Shown: positions 23,255 to 34,010, numbered from the stretch's first letter. The stretch is 64,000 nt of DNA from Rhizophlyctis rosea (GCA_027596075.1 JADGJC010000026.1:124001-188000), one strand, 5' to 3'. The notes: a model not told the origin generated them from the sequence alone. Translations and numbers: made by a program.

Positions 23255-23761
23255 GAGGGAGGGGTTTGTTCATAGCGCCTTGACTGTAGATTTGTGCTTA
23301 GTTTTAGGGATACTAGATGGACTTTGATGGTTGAAGTTGATTTATTTGCTGCGGTTTGTATTTAGCGTTTGTGGTTGGGATGATGTAGTGTCTGGATCTC
23401 AAGGACTTGGTTTGCTACCTGTCTGCTGCGTTGAAATATAGTAACTAGAAACCTGATTTTTGGTTGCGCGTCCAGATGCGCTTTCATTTTGATGATCCGT
23501 ATGCGCTATCAGACAACCATTGTGGTGGCAACTCATTGTTGCTGGCTTCGCCGTTCCACCAGCAAAAGGATTGGAGAAGACACAATCCAATTCTGGCATA
23601 TATTAACCCTTTCCCACTCAGTGCAAACTTACAGTGCCCTTGCCCAAACTTTGCGGACAAAAGTATAAGTTATATTTCTATGACTTAGATGTACAAAATG
23701 ATTGATACATATATACAAGCAGCAAGACGCACACGGTTAACAGAGACTGTCAACAACTTCA
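23255..23761. other. Intergenic, convergent 3' ends
   Basis: 507 bp between the secreted protein and the minus-strand NADAR gene. No gene seen. Confidence 0.5.
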
Positions 23762-24460
23762 TCACCAAATCTTTCCCCAATCCCCGGCTTCCCCACTAGA
23801 CTCCCCGCTAGGCTTCTCATTATCAACAACAACCTGTTTCGGAACTCTCATCTCCCCCCTAATCTCCATCAACAAAATACCCAACATATTCCTCCCACTC
23901 CCATCACCCCCATCCGCCCAATACCTATCATTCCTCGTATGCTCAACAAGCTTCCTCTCCCCCGTCCCCATCAACACCTTCTTCAACTCCGGGTACTGCT
24001 CAAACTTTGCAATCAAACACCTCTTCATAACCCCGTCTTTCACTTCTTCCCAATCTGGTCTAAGCGGATATGAGCGTTTCCGCCCGAGACGAGCCGCCTC
24101 GCCGGGCGTTTCAGCGTTGCGGATGAGTTCTTGGATGTTTGGGGAGGTGGGGAATTTCATGGCTTGGAAGTAGTGTTCTGTTGTGGGCCATGTTTGACCG
24201 TCGAGGTCTATGGGGGCGCGGTAGAAGTTTGAGAAGATTCCGTAGGGGATTTCGTTGCCTCTGTAGAAGAGGATTGTGTCGGAGGAGTAGGACATCGTTG
24301 GGGGTGTGGAGTGTGGGGTTGTGCTGGTTGGGTGTGGTAGTGTGGTGTGGTAAGCGTGGTGTGATAGTAAGCTTTTAGCGAGACGTCTTATAGCAGTGTT
24401 ATTGAAGCTTTTCAACGGAGAGTACAGAGCAACCCTCGCGATATTTATGGTTCTTATCAT
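23762..24460 (-). CDS. NADAR-domain (YbiA/DUF1768-like) N-glycosidase
   Basis: Single exon, 232 aa from the ATG at 24460; a second in-frame ATG at 24295 would give 177 aa. The NADAR domain (residues about 60-205) shows ILFYRGNEIPYGIFSNFYRA, TTEHYFQAMKF, ARLGRKRSYPLRPDWEEVKD, and WADGGDGSGRNMLGILLMEI. Related enzymes (YbiA and the RIB7-associated domain) cleave the N-glycosidic bond of riboflavin intermediates, and some members act on ADP-ribose adducts. The first 50 residues (MIRTINIARVALYSPLKSF) lack acids and look like a mitochondrial presequence, so dual localisation through two starts is possible (inference). Confidence 0.82.
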   Translation of the reverse strand: MIRTINIARVALYSPLKSFNNTAIRRLAKSLLSHHAYHTTLPHPTSTTPHSTPPTMSYSSDTILFYRGNEIPYGIFSNFYRAPIDLDGQTWPTTEHYFQAMKFPTSPNIQELIRNAETPGEAARLGRKRSYPLRPDWEEVKDGVMKRCLIAKFEQYPELKKVLMGTGERKLVEHTRNDRYWADGGDGSGRNMLGILLMEIRGEMRVPKQVVVDNEKPSGESSGEAGDWGKIW

Positions 24461-24849
24461 AGTCAGATCAGTAGAGTTAAGAATTTGACAGGGAAGAGAC
24501 TGCGCATTGAAGCGGCACGCATCTGGAAAGTGGTCAGGTCACGCAACGCGCCTCACACCTCAGATGAATCATCCCATTGACGCGAACAGCGTGGCTCTGC
24601 CACCATGGAACAGGCCATGACTGAGCCACTTGGCCCGGACAGTTGAACCCTGAAGACACAGTGCCATAAGCGTACCGGTAGCAAGTTTCTTGATTTTCTC
24701 ATACATTGACGATGATAGGAGGAGGAAGCCAATCGTGTTGCATAAGGATAGTGGGTACATATATTGTGAACTGGTATTCGGGAACCAATGAAACCACGAG
24801 TTTCACTCAAAGCTGCCCGCACTCATATGTGTTGGGGCGTCCATGGCGA
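24461..24849. other. Intergenic region
   Basis: 389 bp between the NADAR gene start and the minisatellite. No gene seen. Confidence 0.45.
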
Positions 24850-26060
24850 TCTCATATCAATTTTGTCTTCTTGCCAATCCCCTCGATGTCAATCTCCTTG
24901 TCAACCTTGTCAATCGCGTCAATCTTGTGCATCTCCTTGTGGCTCTCGTCAATCTTGTAAATCTATCGGCAATCTCGTCAAACTTGGCAATCCCGCGTTT
25001 GTCAATCTTGTAAATCTCTTGGCAATCTCGCGTTTGTCAATCTTGTAAATCTCTCGACAACCTCCAAACTTGGCAATCCCGCATTTGTCAATCTTGTAAA
25101 TCTCTCCACATTCTGGTTAAATTGGCAATCCCGCCTTTGTCAATCTTGTCAATCTCGTTGGAATTTGCAATCTACGTTTTCCATTCTTGTCAATCTGGGC
25201 AATCCTGACAATCCGAGGAATCACTTCCTATCAATTTTCGTTACTCTCGTCGATCCAGGATTATTGATCTTGCGAAACACGTCCGTCTTGTAAATCTCGT
25301 CCCATTCTTGTAAATCTCTTGGCGATCTCTTTCATGCTTGTCAATCCGTGATCGTCCTTCCTGTCATCTCAATGATCCCGACAATTCCAGCAATCCCTTT
25401 CGTAAATTCTGGAATTGTTAATCCTGCGAATTGTGTCAATTGTGTCAATCCCGTGGATCATGTCAATCTTGTAAATCTTGTGGCAATCCCGTTACAGCTG
25501 TGGATCCCAGTCTGTCACTTTTGTCAACCTTGACAATCCTGGCAATCACTTGTCACTCGCAGTGTTTGCATGTCAATCCCCGATGGTCAATGGTGTAAAT
25601 CTCGACGATCCACTGTTAGGTACTCTTGTCAAGCCCTGATTGTCACTCCTGTCAATCTCAGCAAATCCATGTCAATCCCTGATGGTCAATCTTGTAAATC
25701 TTGTAAATCTCGTAAATCTTGAATCTTGGTAATCTTGTCAATCCATTGTTTCTCTTGTCAATCTCTCCCTACACCCGGCACTGAACAATCTTGTCAATCT
25801 TGTCAATCTCGGATTTACATTATGACCCGGGACGTGTATGTCAATCCCAAATGGCCATTGTAAATCTTGTCAATCCATTGTTGGCTCTTGTCAATCCATT
25901 GTTTCTCTTGTCAATCTCTCCCTACACCCGGCACTGAACAATCTTGTCAATCTTGTCAATCTCGGATTTACATTATGACCCGGGACGTGTATGTCAATCC
26001 CAAATGGCCATTGTAAATCTTGTCAATCCATTGTTGGCTCTTGTCAATCTTGGATTGGCA
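24850..26060. repeat. Minisatellite of TTGTCAATC / TTGTAAATC words
   Basis: Over about 1.2 kb the plus strand repeats 9-bp-like words TTGTCAATC, TTGTAAATC and GGCAATCCC in dozens of copies with short variable spacers. A higher-order unit starting GGCAATCyCGCrTTTGTC recurs at 24986, 25021, 25072 and 25124. A larger unit containing CTCCCTACACCCGGCACTG is tandemly duplicated with a period of 153 bp (matching points 25768 and 25921). Neither strand has a long ORF. I recognise no transposon, centromere or telomere motif. Confidence 0.85.
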
Positions 26061-26794
26061 ACTGATCGCTTCGTCAATCCCCTCGTCACTCTCGACGCTC
26101 TTGTCAAATCCTCCTTACTGTATGTCCACTCCTATAAAACTCGGGCTAGGTCGATCCCCATTCCTCGCGTCCTGACTCTGAGTGCAGCCCCTGTTCTGTG
26201 GTTGCACGGTCAACGAAACACTTTGACCTCCAAGTGGACGGCAATGAGTTGACTTCAGGTTGGCTTAGCGGCCAGGTATCGAGGATCGTTGCAGTGCAAG
26301 GCCCGGACCCTGCTCGCAAATGTCCACCAACTCTCGTATTGCCGCCCGACCGTTATGAAGTACGGCATCGGAAATCATGCGGCAGTCCACGAATTGCCAA
26401 TGAATCCTGATGTGAGATTGTTGATTCGGTGTCTGATACTGTTGATTTAAAACAGGCGAATGGAGTACCATTCTTCTACCCTTCAGCCCAGAGCCGCCAA
26501 GCTCCTATGGCGGCCGGCACAGAATGCGGAAGTCCAATGGGTTTGTAAGACTCGAATTCTGCCAGGAAGGGGAAACAAATCATGGTGATCAAATGATTGC
26601 TACATATATTGGACTGATACACTCCTATCAAAACTACAAAATGCTTCAAAGCCGTGGACCATCGTGTCCGGAACCAATGAAACTACAATCAAATCACAAC
26701 ATCTATCAAAAGCTAACCTGACCGCTGGGCCAAAACGCTAGTTTGCGAAGCCCCCTCGTGATTGCATCGCCACGATCATGCTTGCATCTTTGCC
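26061..26794. other. Intergenic region
   Basis: About 730 bp from the minisatellite to the 3' end of the CBM18-like gene. No gene seen. Confidence 0.45.
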
Positions 26795-28384
26795 TCAGGA
26801 GCAGCCTGTTTCTGTATACGCATAACCAGGGAAATGAATCGTTAGTAATGAATCGCAAAGTCAACACATAGAGCAAGCGTAGCCGCCAAAGTATTCGGAA
26901 ATTCCACAGCGGCAGCAGACTTACCGGCCCATGTCCACATGTAACTAGCACTAATGATCGGGATGAGACTGACACCAATATCATAACCGAACGTCACACT
27001 CCATCCATTGAATTTGCCCTTATCATCCCATGCATATGTGTACCCGACAGAAATCCCGCCAAAGCCTCCAAACCATTGCGAAATAGATTCTGTGGCGATA
27101 CCGATAGAACCACTCGTTCCTTTACCCCAGAATCTAGATTGAAGAGCGATAGTTGAGTCATGCAGCGCCAAATGCACGCAGAAATGCAGTTTTTCCACTT
27201 ACGAGTCTCATGAATCAGGTGCGATGTTGATGGCGAGGTACGCACTAGTGCCAGCCGCTGGGGTTATGAGTCCAGATGCACTTGCGTGATCTGTACACCA
27301 AAGCAGCGGAACAAAGATCAGAAGCAGAAACATGATGAAAAGATATCATGATTACTCACAACTACTCGACTGCCCTTCCTTGCCCTCAGCGTAGCCACAC
27401 TCCGTGCAGCTTGCGAAAAGGAGGAAGTTCCCGCACCATCCAAATCCAAGCGCGTTGTTCTCTGTCCGAGCCGTTGCCACTTTGTCGGCAAGACCTAGGT
27501 TGTCGAGATCTTGCTCGACGTTTTTGGTATTGCAGTCGTCGCGCTTGGCCAGGCGGTAGTCGGGATGCGCCTTGACTGTAATGTTCGGAAAATAGCCAGC
27601 AGCAACGTACTTCTTGATGTTCTCGCGGTGTCTGGTCAGCAACAGAATTTGTGAGTGCCTGGGATCAAAGAGGTGAAGGCGTGTGAGAATTCTTATTTAC
27701 ATTGGTAGCAAAACCTTGGCAGCGGATTTTAGAGTGATTTTGTCCGCATATGGCACCTTTGCCTTCTGGTGTTGGGCTTTGACTTCGGGGTCACTCAAGT
27801 TGAGCTTGCTCTATCAAGGGAAGCGGAATAAGTGTTCATCGTCTGCTGCCAGCGCACTTGTACGTAGGCATACTCACCGCAGGGATACCAGCGCCGGCCG
27901 GATCCATGTAAGTGTAAACGGAATGGAAATCATCCAAGAATCTCCTGCTTGCTGCATGGTCGTCCTCAGTCAAGCCGACAGCCGCCATCATCGAGGAAGG
28001 CATTTTGTTGGTTGGACGAGGAAAGCCAGTTGGCGTAGCCGTGGTGTCAGATTGACGAGGCACTGATTTGGTGGTAGCAACCTTTGTTGAGGTGGTCGTG
28101 GTTACACTGTTACAATTGCCCAGTCCGCTGCGACAACCGGATCCGCATGCGGTGCCCGTGCCGCAAATCCATGCAGAAGAGCAGCATAGTCCCGCAGCGC
28201 AGAAGTAGCGGACGCCATTTAGAGTTCCGCATTTGGCTCCTTGGGTGCTGATTGCAGTGGGAACACTGGTGGAAGGGGTAGATGTGGTAAGAGACTTAGT
28301 AGCGGTAGACCTCGTGGCGACCGTAGCGGAGTCTACACCAATGGCCGCGCATGCCATCGCTGTTAGGAAGAGTGAAGATTTCAT
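26795..28384 (-). CDS. Secreted CBM18 (hevein-like) protein with an internal TGA
   Basis: Six exons on the minus strand: 27878-28384, 27701-27810, 27360-27631, 27203-27290, 26925-27133 and 26795-26811. Introns are 67, 69, 69, 69 and 113 nt, and every junction keeps one frame of 400 codons. The single flaw is an in-frame TGA at 27210-27208, six bases before the end of exon 4. The protein starts with a signal peptide (MKSSLFLTAMACAAIGV). A Thr/Ser linker follows, then an eight-Cys hevein-like module (C-x9-FC-x4-CC-x5-C-x5-C-x3-C-x6-C) fitting chitin-binding type 1 modules, which are abundant in chytrids. After another linker come unknown regions ending in a Gly/aromatic domain (WFGGFGGISVGYTYAW). 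If the TGA is read as a stop, the product lacks that last domain. Confidence 0.65.
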
Positions 28385-29346
28385 GTCGGTCGAGATTCTA
28401 TGGAGAACTATCGTTTGGTGAAACTTCGCAGCAAGAGATGTTCGGCTTTTGTATTTTTGCTGTTGAAGTCGATGAACATTCAACAGGTTCTGAATCATAG
28501 AGAGAGATCGCCAGGCACCATTGACAATGGTGCCCATCGCCCCGCTTGTACATCAGTCAAGGGGAGCTGGCGAGCACACATGTTCGATTCGCATCGTCCA
28601 TTTCACAGAAAAGGCAACTAATGCATCCGTTTGCAAGGATTCCTGCCTCAAGCAGTTTGCACATGCTTACCTCCCCTTCTTCTTCAAATTTTGTCAACAC
28701 CGAAACCAATGATGCAGCTGCTTTCCCTTCCTTGCCCCACGTTAGTTGTTCACAGCAGACACCGTGGTCCTCTCTTCAATTCGGTTGTTCAGTGTCAGAA
28801 TGTTTTCACTTGAAGAGCCCAGCTGCAAATTTTTCGTTCAACTGAATGTCTCAATATGTCAGACGCTCAGCGCGTAGGGTCAACAGATATGATAGCATAG
28901 GAGATCCATGCGCACCAACTGGTCATTCAAGCCCACGGATATAATATGATAGCATTATGCGCTTAACATTTTTGACTATGAAGGACGCCTGGACGCGTCC
29001 CTTCGGTCCCTTCAATCCCTTCGCTTGAAGTCACTTTCGTGTGAGAAACTTCAGCAGGAACCCTCCGAGAGAGGTTTCGACTAACAAAATGTCACCTCTT
29101 TCCAGTGTTGGAAGTTGGACGCCCCATACCCCAGTTCTTTTCCGTTCATAGGTACAATTGTAGCACATTCCAGGTGGTAGGTATCCGCTTGATGGCGGCC
29201 CGTCAGGATCCTGGGAGTCAGACATGACTTTCTTCCATTTTGGATCGTCGGATCCCCTCCCAGCCTTTGCCATTACATCGTTATAAAATCTCATACTCTC
29301 AAAACCGCTGTCAAATTGTCTCCTGTTCAATAGCGCGGAGGACACA
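28385..29346. other. Intergenic region between two divergent surface-protein genes
   Basis: About 960 bp. A minus-strand ORF at 29031-29384 has some coding look (PPGMCYNCTYERKRTGVWG) but starts from TTG and connects to nothing I can splice, so it is left as uncertain, perhaps a relic. Nothing else is seen. Confidence 0.35.
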
Positions 29347-30487
29347 ATGCAGGTTACCATACCGCAACGAGCACTCTTCGGCAACGATGCCTGTCAAGAA
29401 GGTCAGTCTTTGGGGTTATCTGTTGGCGCATAGGATTCAATGGCAATGACGTGGTCGCCAAACCACAAGCTCTTCCTTGTACTCCGTGTATAGATATGTC
29501 GAATGGGAGAAGCAAGGACGGCAGACTCTCAAGTCTCTCAATCGGATCCAGTTATGGGATTGGCAGAGCGGGGACAGTATTCGGAGACACGCTCGAAAGA
29601 CTCATTGATGATAATCTTCGTTCTCTGATCATAGGTCCTACATGGATTCAACGAAGATACTACCAGGAATACAGATGTCCAAGAGACCCTTTCGCAGACC
29701 AAAGAAAGATGTGCAACCTCTACGCAACTGGCACCTCCTCATGGGGCACCTGGTGGAAAATCGGATACAAATACTGCTTCAGCGGTGACGACTCCACATC
29801 CGACTCCTCCTACTAGGCTTCCCCCAACGTCCTCGCATGGGAAACATACCCGTCCCTCAAAACCGAAACAGTGCAGCGACTGAATGCTTTTGTAGGCATC
29901 TGGTTCTTTCCTCTCGCATCGGCCAATGCATCGCAGTACGTTTTGCGACCGGGTGGTGTGGATAATGGTGGGGGCAGCCCTGAATGTCAGATGCAATTGA
30001 CTATCGGAGATGAGAACGTTGTCACGACCACTTTTGAGGCGTACGTGGTGGCGGGCGATGATGCCTGTTACCGCACTACCGATCAACCGGCTTTTGATTC
30101 CACTGGCACAAAATACGTCTTCACCCCTCGATATGTAAAAGCATCCTGTAATAGCACGGCCAGTAAGCTTCAATTCTTCAAGTAAGTTCAGTCCGTACAC
30201 CTGGTTCGGATGAGCGCTGCACGATACCGAATACCATGGCGTCATTGTCGTTAACCAATTCCAAATGCACAAAACTTTCGGGTCCACCTCCCCTGGGTTC
30301 AAACACCAAACAGCAATGGTATGCTTTGGCCCAGTGCATACCTCAAAATCTGAGTGCACCAATATCAGTCACTTCGGGCACGGGTGTTTCCAGTTCGGGC
30401 GGAGTAGCACATACATTAGATTTCACAATGGTGGGATTAGGTATGCTGGTGGTTGTATTCTTGAATATGGTAGAATTGTTCCGATAG
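29347..30487 (+). pseudogene. Decayed surface-protein gene
   Basis: Coding character moves between frames. A start at 29347 (MQVTIPQRALFGNDACQEG) runs through a TAG to TWSPNHKLFLVLRV and a second TAG. A shifted frame then gives RYVEWEKQGRQTLKSL. A normal 58-nt intron (about 29578-29635) joins this in phase to PTWIQRRYYQEYRCPRDPF and WGTWWKIGYKYC. A TAG at 29814-29816 interrupts, and the same frame continues (ASPNVLAWETYP) to a strong donor at 30182. A final Ser/Thr-rich piece with a C-terminal hydrophobic segment (30236-30487) looks like a membrane or GPI end, but no acceptor joins it in frame. This is probably a pseudogene of a secreted Cys-containing protein. The family is not recognised. 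Confidence 0.42.
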
Positions 30488-31043
30488 TTTTGTGAGGAGT
30501 TGTGCCCAATTGTATAAGGATGTCCCCATCTGACTTGCATGCAGTTCTGTAGGTAGTTGTGTCATTGATTGAAGGTCGACTCTCGATGACTTGTTTTTGC
30601 AGCATGGGGAGGAAATTTGAAGCTCAACTTTTCGGTAACATCAAAATGCACTGTCGAAGCTTCTGTCCTGCCTTCTTGGTTTGGTCATCAGTTAGTAGTT
30701 AACGATGTGATGTCTGGACCTCCATGCAACGAAACAAGACCATGACGATCCCAACCCCGCATAATAGCTCCGAATGTCATTCCACGGTCGTTCAGTCCAA
30801 AGGGTTCGTCACATTCCCATGCATCAGCCTGCAGTCCACGTCCTCGAATAAGCCTGACAAACGATCCCATACCATCAACACACCACCTATCCGTGATCAA
30901 CACCCTATCAAATTGCAGGCGTCACGCATTAAAACCGTGCTATTATACAATCGCGGTCTCCCTCACTCCGCAAAACAACGTGACAAGGAAGCCCTCACGA
31001 ACATGGGGAAAAAGAGTATTCAAATGGCTAAAGAGAAGTCACT
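30488..31043. other. Intergenic region
   Basis: About 555 bp between the decayed gene and the RPL34 stop. No gene seen. Confidence 0.5.
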
Positions 31044-31904
31044 TTATTTCTTGCCGCCCTTCTTGGTCTCGGCAACCTGAGCCTTCAACACCTTCTTAAC
31101 GATCTTCTGCTCCTCGATCAAGAAAGCGCGGATGATACTGTTATGTAAATTCGGTAAGTCAAAACTGTGAGATATGTGACGTGTAACATCTGTGCACGTA
31201 CCGAGATCGGACGCAGGTACCGCAGCGGGAACCACCATAGGGGCGGGTGACGCTCTTTTGGCGGCGGGAGATACGGGCGTATTGGGTGGGACGGAGGGAG
31301 GGGACCTATATGAGCCGGCATATTGTCAGCATGCATAAAATGGAGTTTGGCCCCAAGAATCGTCGAATCCGACATCCGCCCAAGTCCTTGATCCACATTC
31401 TCTGCTCCTTCGACAACGGATCCGCTTTCCTGTCACACAAGTGAAGTTGCTTCTTCCACAACAACGTCCTCAGTCAAGTTCCCACCCCGCCAACCACCAG
31501 TGTGTACCCGGCCCCAAACCGTCGGCACCTGCAATCAATCCCGTCGTCCATCCGTATCGCCCATCGCTTCGACAAATCCTTTCCACAGACATTCTCTTCG
31601 AGTCCGACCGCATGCCGCCCAAACCAACTCCATCCCTCTCCCCCCGCCATGCCTTCCCCAAACTTCACGAATGCTCACCCCAGCAAGCACGCTGCCGCAG
31701 TCTCCGCACTTGGGGGCACCAGCCTTCTTCCGGATGTGGAGGAGGCGGAGCTTGCCACCTAAACAAATATGTGAATTAGTGCCAAAAAGATAACAATAAC
31801 ATCGTTCCCAAGTTCATCGACGTACCAGGAGTCTTGATCACCCGAGTCTTGTTAGACTTGGTGTTGTAAGAGAGCCTACGGCGGTAAGTGACGCGCTGCA
31901 CCAT
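31044..31904 (-). CDS. RPL34: 60S ribosomal protein L34
   Basis: Four exons on the minus strand: 31826-31904, 31679-31758, 31202-31305 and 31044-31137; 118 aa. Key blocks are [20 protein letters not shown], then [20 protein letters not shown], then [48 protein letters not shown] and [13 protein letters not shown]. The two CxxC pairs form the eL34 zinc site. Introns are 67, 373 and 64 nt; the 373-nt second intron is unusually long for this window. The protein is a structural component of the large ribosomal subunit. The gene is head to head with RPL14. Confidence 0.95.
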
Positions 31905-32420
31905 GGTGACTGCAATGTGTCAAAAGGAAGGCATGGGAATTCTCGTCAGTCACGAAGTTCAGGTCATATCCCCTCCCAACAGTCATCCATCCATCCAGCC
32001 CTTCCATCCAACCGAAATCGATGCCGTTTTCGCTATATTCATTCGTCAATGGGTATGGTGTTGTCTTACGGCATGGATGGATGGCCCTGGCATACGTGTT
32101 AACGGTCTTTACTAACCTGATTGTCGATTATGGTATTGAGCGATGGATGGAGGGACGTTCAACAGGTCGCCAAACTCAAAGACTTGCAACTGGGCAGCAG
32201 GCCGCTGATGCGAACACGTGACCTGAGAACGGCGTGTCTGGGAGCAGTTTCGTGACTCATTGTGACGCATCCGCCAATCGTTCGGAGGGCTGGCCAGCAG
32301 CAGCCAGCAGCGCTCTTCACAAGTTGGTAAAGGAGTTGGATTGAAAGTCTTCCCTCACACTAAGGTCATATCCGTCGTTACCCGGATCGCCGAAACCATC
32401 CATCCGTAGATTCCATCAAA
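31905..32420. promoter_or_regulatory. Divergent ribosomal-protein promoter with CATC repeats
   Basis: 516 bp between the RPL34 and RPL14 starts. CATC runs occur in both orientations: three-fold at 31984-31996, CCATCC near 32003, ATGGATGGATGG at 32073-32084, GATGGATGG at 32142-32150, and CCATCCATCC at 32396-32405, just before the RPL14 ATG. The layout suggests coordinated expression of the pair (inference). Confidence 0.5.
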
Positions 32421-33318
32421 ATGGTCAGTACCCGCTGTCCATACGAGTCGCAGAGAGGGGGGAGGTTATGCTGATTTTGAATGAGGCGGGTTGGATGGAT
32501 GGATGGAGCGTTTGTTGGGTGGTGGGAAGGAAGTCCATGCCGGACGTATGGCGGAATTGTCAATGCTCACTTCCCATGAGCTGATGACCAACCGGTCGGC
32601 TTGTCATTGAGTGTGAATTGCTGCTTTTAGACTTCAAATTCCGGGTCGTAGAGCGTAGATTGTCGCTGTTGGACTTTGAATTTCTGCTTCAGTTTTGGAC
32701 TTCGAAATTCCGGCTTCAGTTTTGGTGGACTTGCTATTAACCCATATACTGGTCAAATTTGCAGGTCTTCTCCAGGTTCGTAGAAATCGGACGTGTCGTC
32801 CTCATCACCTACGGTCCCGACGCCGGCAAACTCGCCGTCGTTGTTGACATTATTGACCACTCTCGCGTACGTTTCGCATACCGCTTGTCGCAATTTCATA
32901 TATGGGAGGAGAGGAGGGGTGTACTCATACTTGGTGGGCATGCAGGTCCTCGTTGACGGTCCCACCACCGGTGTCGAGCGCCAGGCCATCTCCTTCAAGC
33001 GCGCCACTTTGACCGACCTTAAGGTCAAGATTCCCCGCACCCTCGGCAGCCCCGCCCTCGCCAAGGCTCTTGAGAAGCAGGACCTTGCTGGCCAGTGGAA
33101 GAAGACCTCCTGGGCCAAGAAGATCGAGAGCCGCACCCTCCGCAGCCAATCCACTGACTTTGACCGTTTCAAGCTTATGATCGCCCGCAGGAAGGTTGGT
33201 TGGAGTGGAATGTCTTTTGGGGTTGGAAAGTTGGATTTTTGAGGCTGACGCATTGATTTTGCAGAGGAACAACATTGTCGGCAAGGCTTTGGCGAAGATC
33301 AGGAAGACTAAGGCATAA
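32421..33318 (+). CDS. RPL14: 60S ribosomal protein L14
   Basis: Four exons: 32421-32423 (only the ATG), 32765-32866, 32946-33194 and 33265-33318; 135 aa. The family blocks are [20 protein letters not shown], then [40 protein letters not shown], and [13 protein letters not shown] with [13 protein letters not shown]. This fits eL14, a large-subunit protein with an SH3-like domain. The first intron follows the ATG directly and is 341 nt, long for this window; it holds a further GATG run (32492-32507) and imperfect 26-bp repeats. The other introns are 79 and 70 nt. Confidence 0.95.
32668..32722. repeat. 26-27-bp tandem repeat in RPL14 intron 1
   Basis: Two adjacent imperfect copies begin GGACTTTGAATTTC and GGACTTCGAAATTCC and each ends in GGCTTCAGTTTT-like sequence. 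A third, partial copy (ACTTCAAATTCCGGG) lies near 32630. Confidence 0.6.
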
Positions 33319-34010
33319 ATCAGCATCTGCGCTGACCTGTAAATTTCTTTCACGACCTTTAATATGGATCCGTGGTGGCTTGGACGTGCGAATTGTTTGT
33401 GTGATCGGAGTGCATGCGGTAGTTGGATGTGAGCAGTGCCGGTGGTTGGTGGATGTGGGGGATGGGGACGGAAGGGCTGTGGGGGTTATGGACGATGTCG
33501 ACGGGAATTCAGGGGAGTTCGGAGTTAGGAGGGGAGGCATGGAACGACACGATGGACGGCAGAATGGAGCATGGGGGCAGTTGCGGAGGAATGTGGTTTG
33601 AATGGATCTATTGGACTTTGTGCCGATGAGATCACCATCGGAATGGATTGATGGATGGGAGGGAACACGCTGCCACCTGTGGATTCCTTTTTTGTCGGGG
33701 ATATTCGGCCTAAGGGGGCAGGGCGATATGGCATCGGACAACCTTTCAAGTTGCTCGCAAAGCATTCGCAGGACGTACCATGTAATCTGCAGATGTCACA
33801 GGAAGATACACAAACAAGAGACTGCAGCAAAATAGCGAAATCCTAGCAACAGCAAGACTTTGAACACACACAAAACCACTGATCCTAGCAAATACCATAC
33901 AGCATAGAGTTACCCATGCCCTCTCCATGTGGAATGCGCGGACACGCTCAGAACCTATTTGTGACAACAACCAACCCCAAGTACTCCAAGAGTTCAATCG
34001 CTGCCAGACC
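33319..34010. other. Intergenic, convergent 3' ends
   Basis: About 690 bp after RPL14. It contains one more GATGGATGGG run near 33650 but no gene I can support. Confidence 0.5.

Noticed and set aside
24850..26060. CRISPR array
   Set aside because: The repeats are short and degenerate, spacers are not uniform, and the DNA is clearly from a eukaryotic nucleus.
27208..27210. Selenocysteine or an alternative genetic code at the internal TGA
   Set aside because: TGA is a normal terminator in several intact genes here (PPIE, the thaumatin-like gene), internal TAA and TAG also occur, and no selenocysteine element is evident.
29739..30362. 207-codon ORF on the minus strand
   Set aside because: It lies opposite the decayed surface-protein gene, whose plus-strand reading has a typical intron and better motifs; this is a shadow.
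32582..32587. C/D-box snoRNA in RPL14 intron 1
   Set aside because: A TGATGA word is present, but I found no matching D box at a suitable distance and no terminal stem.
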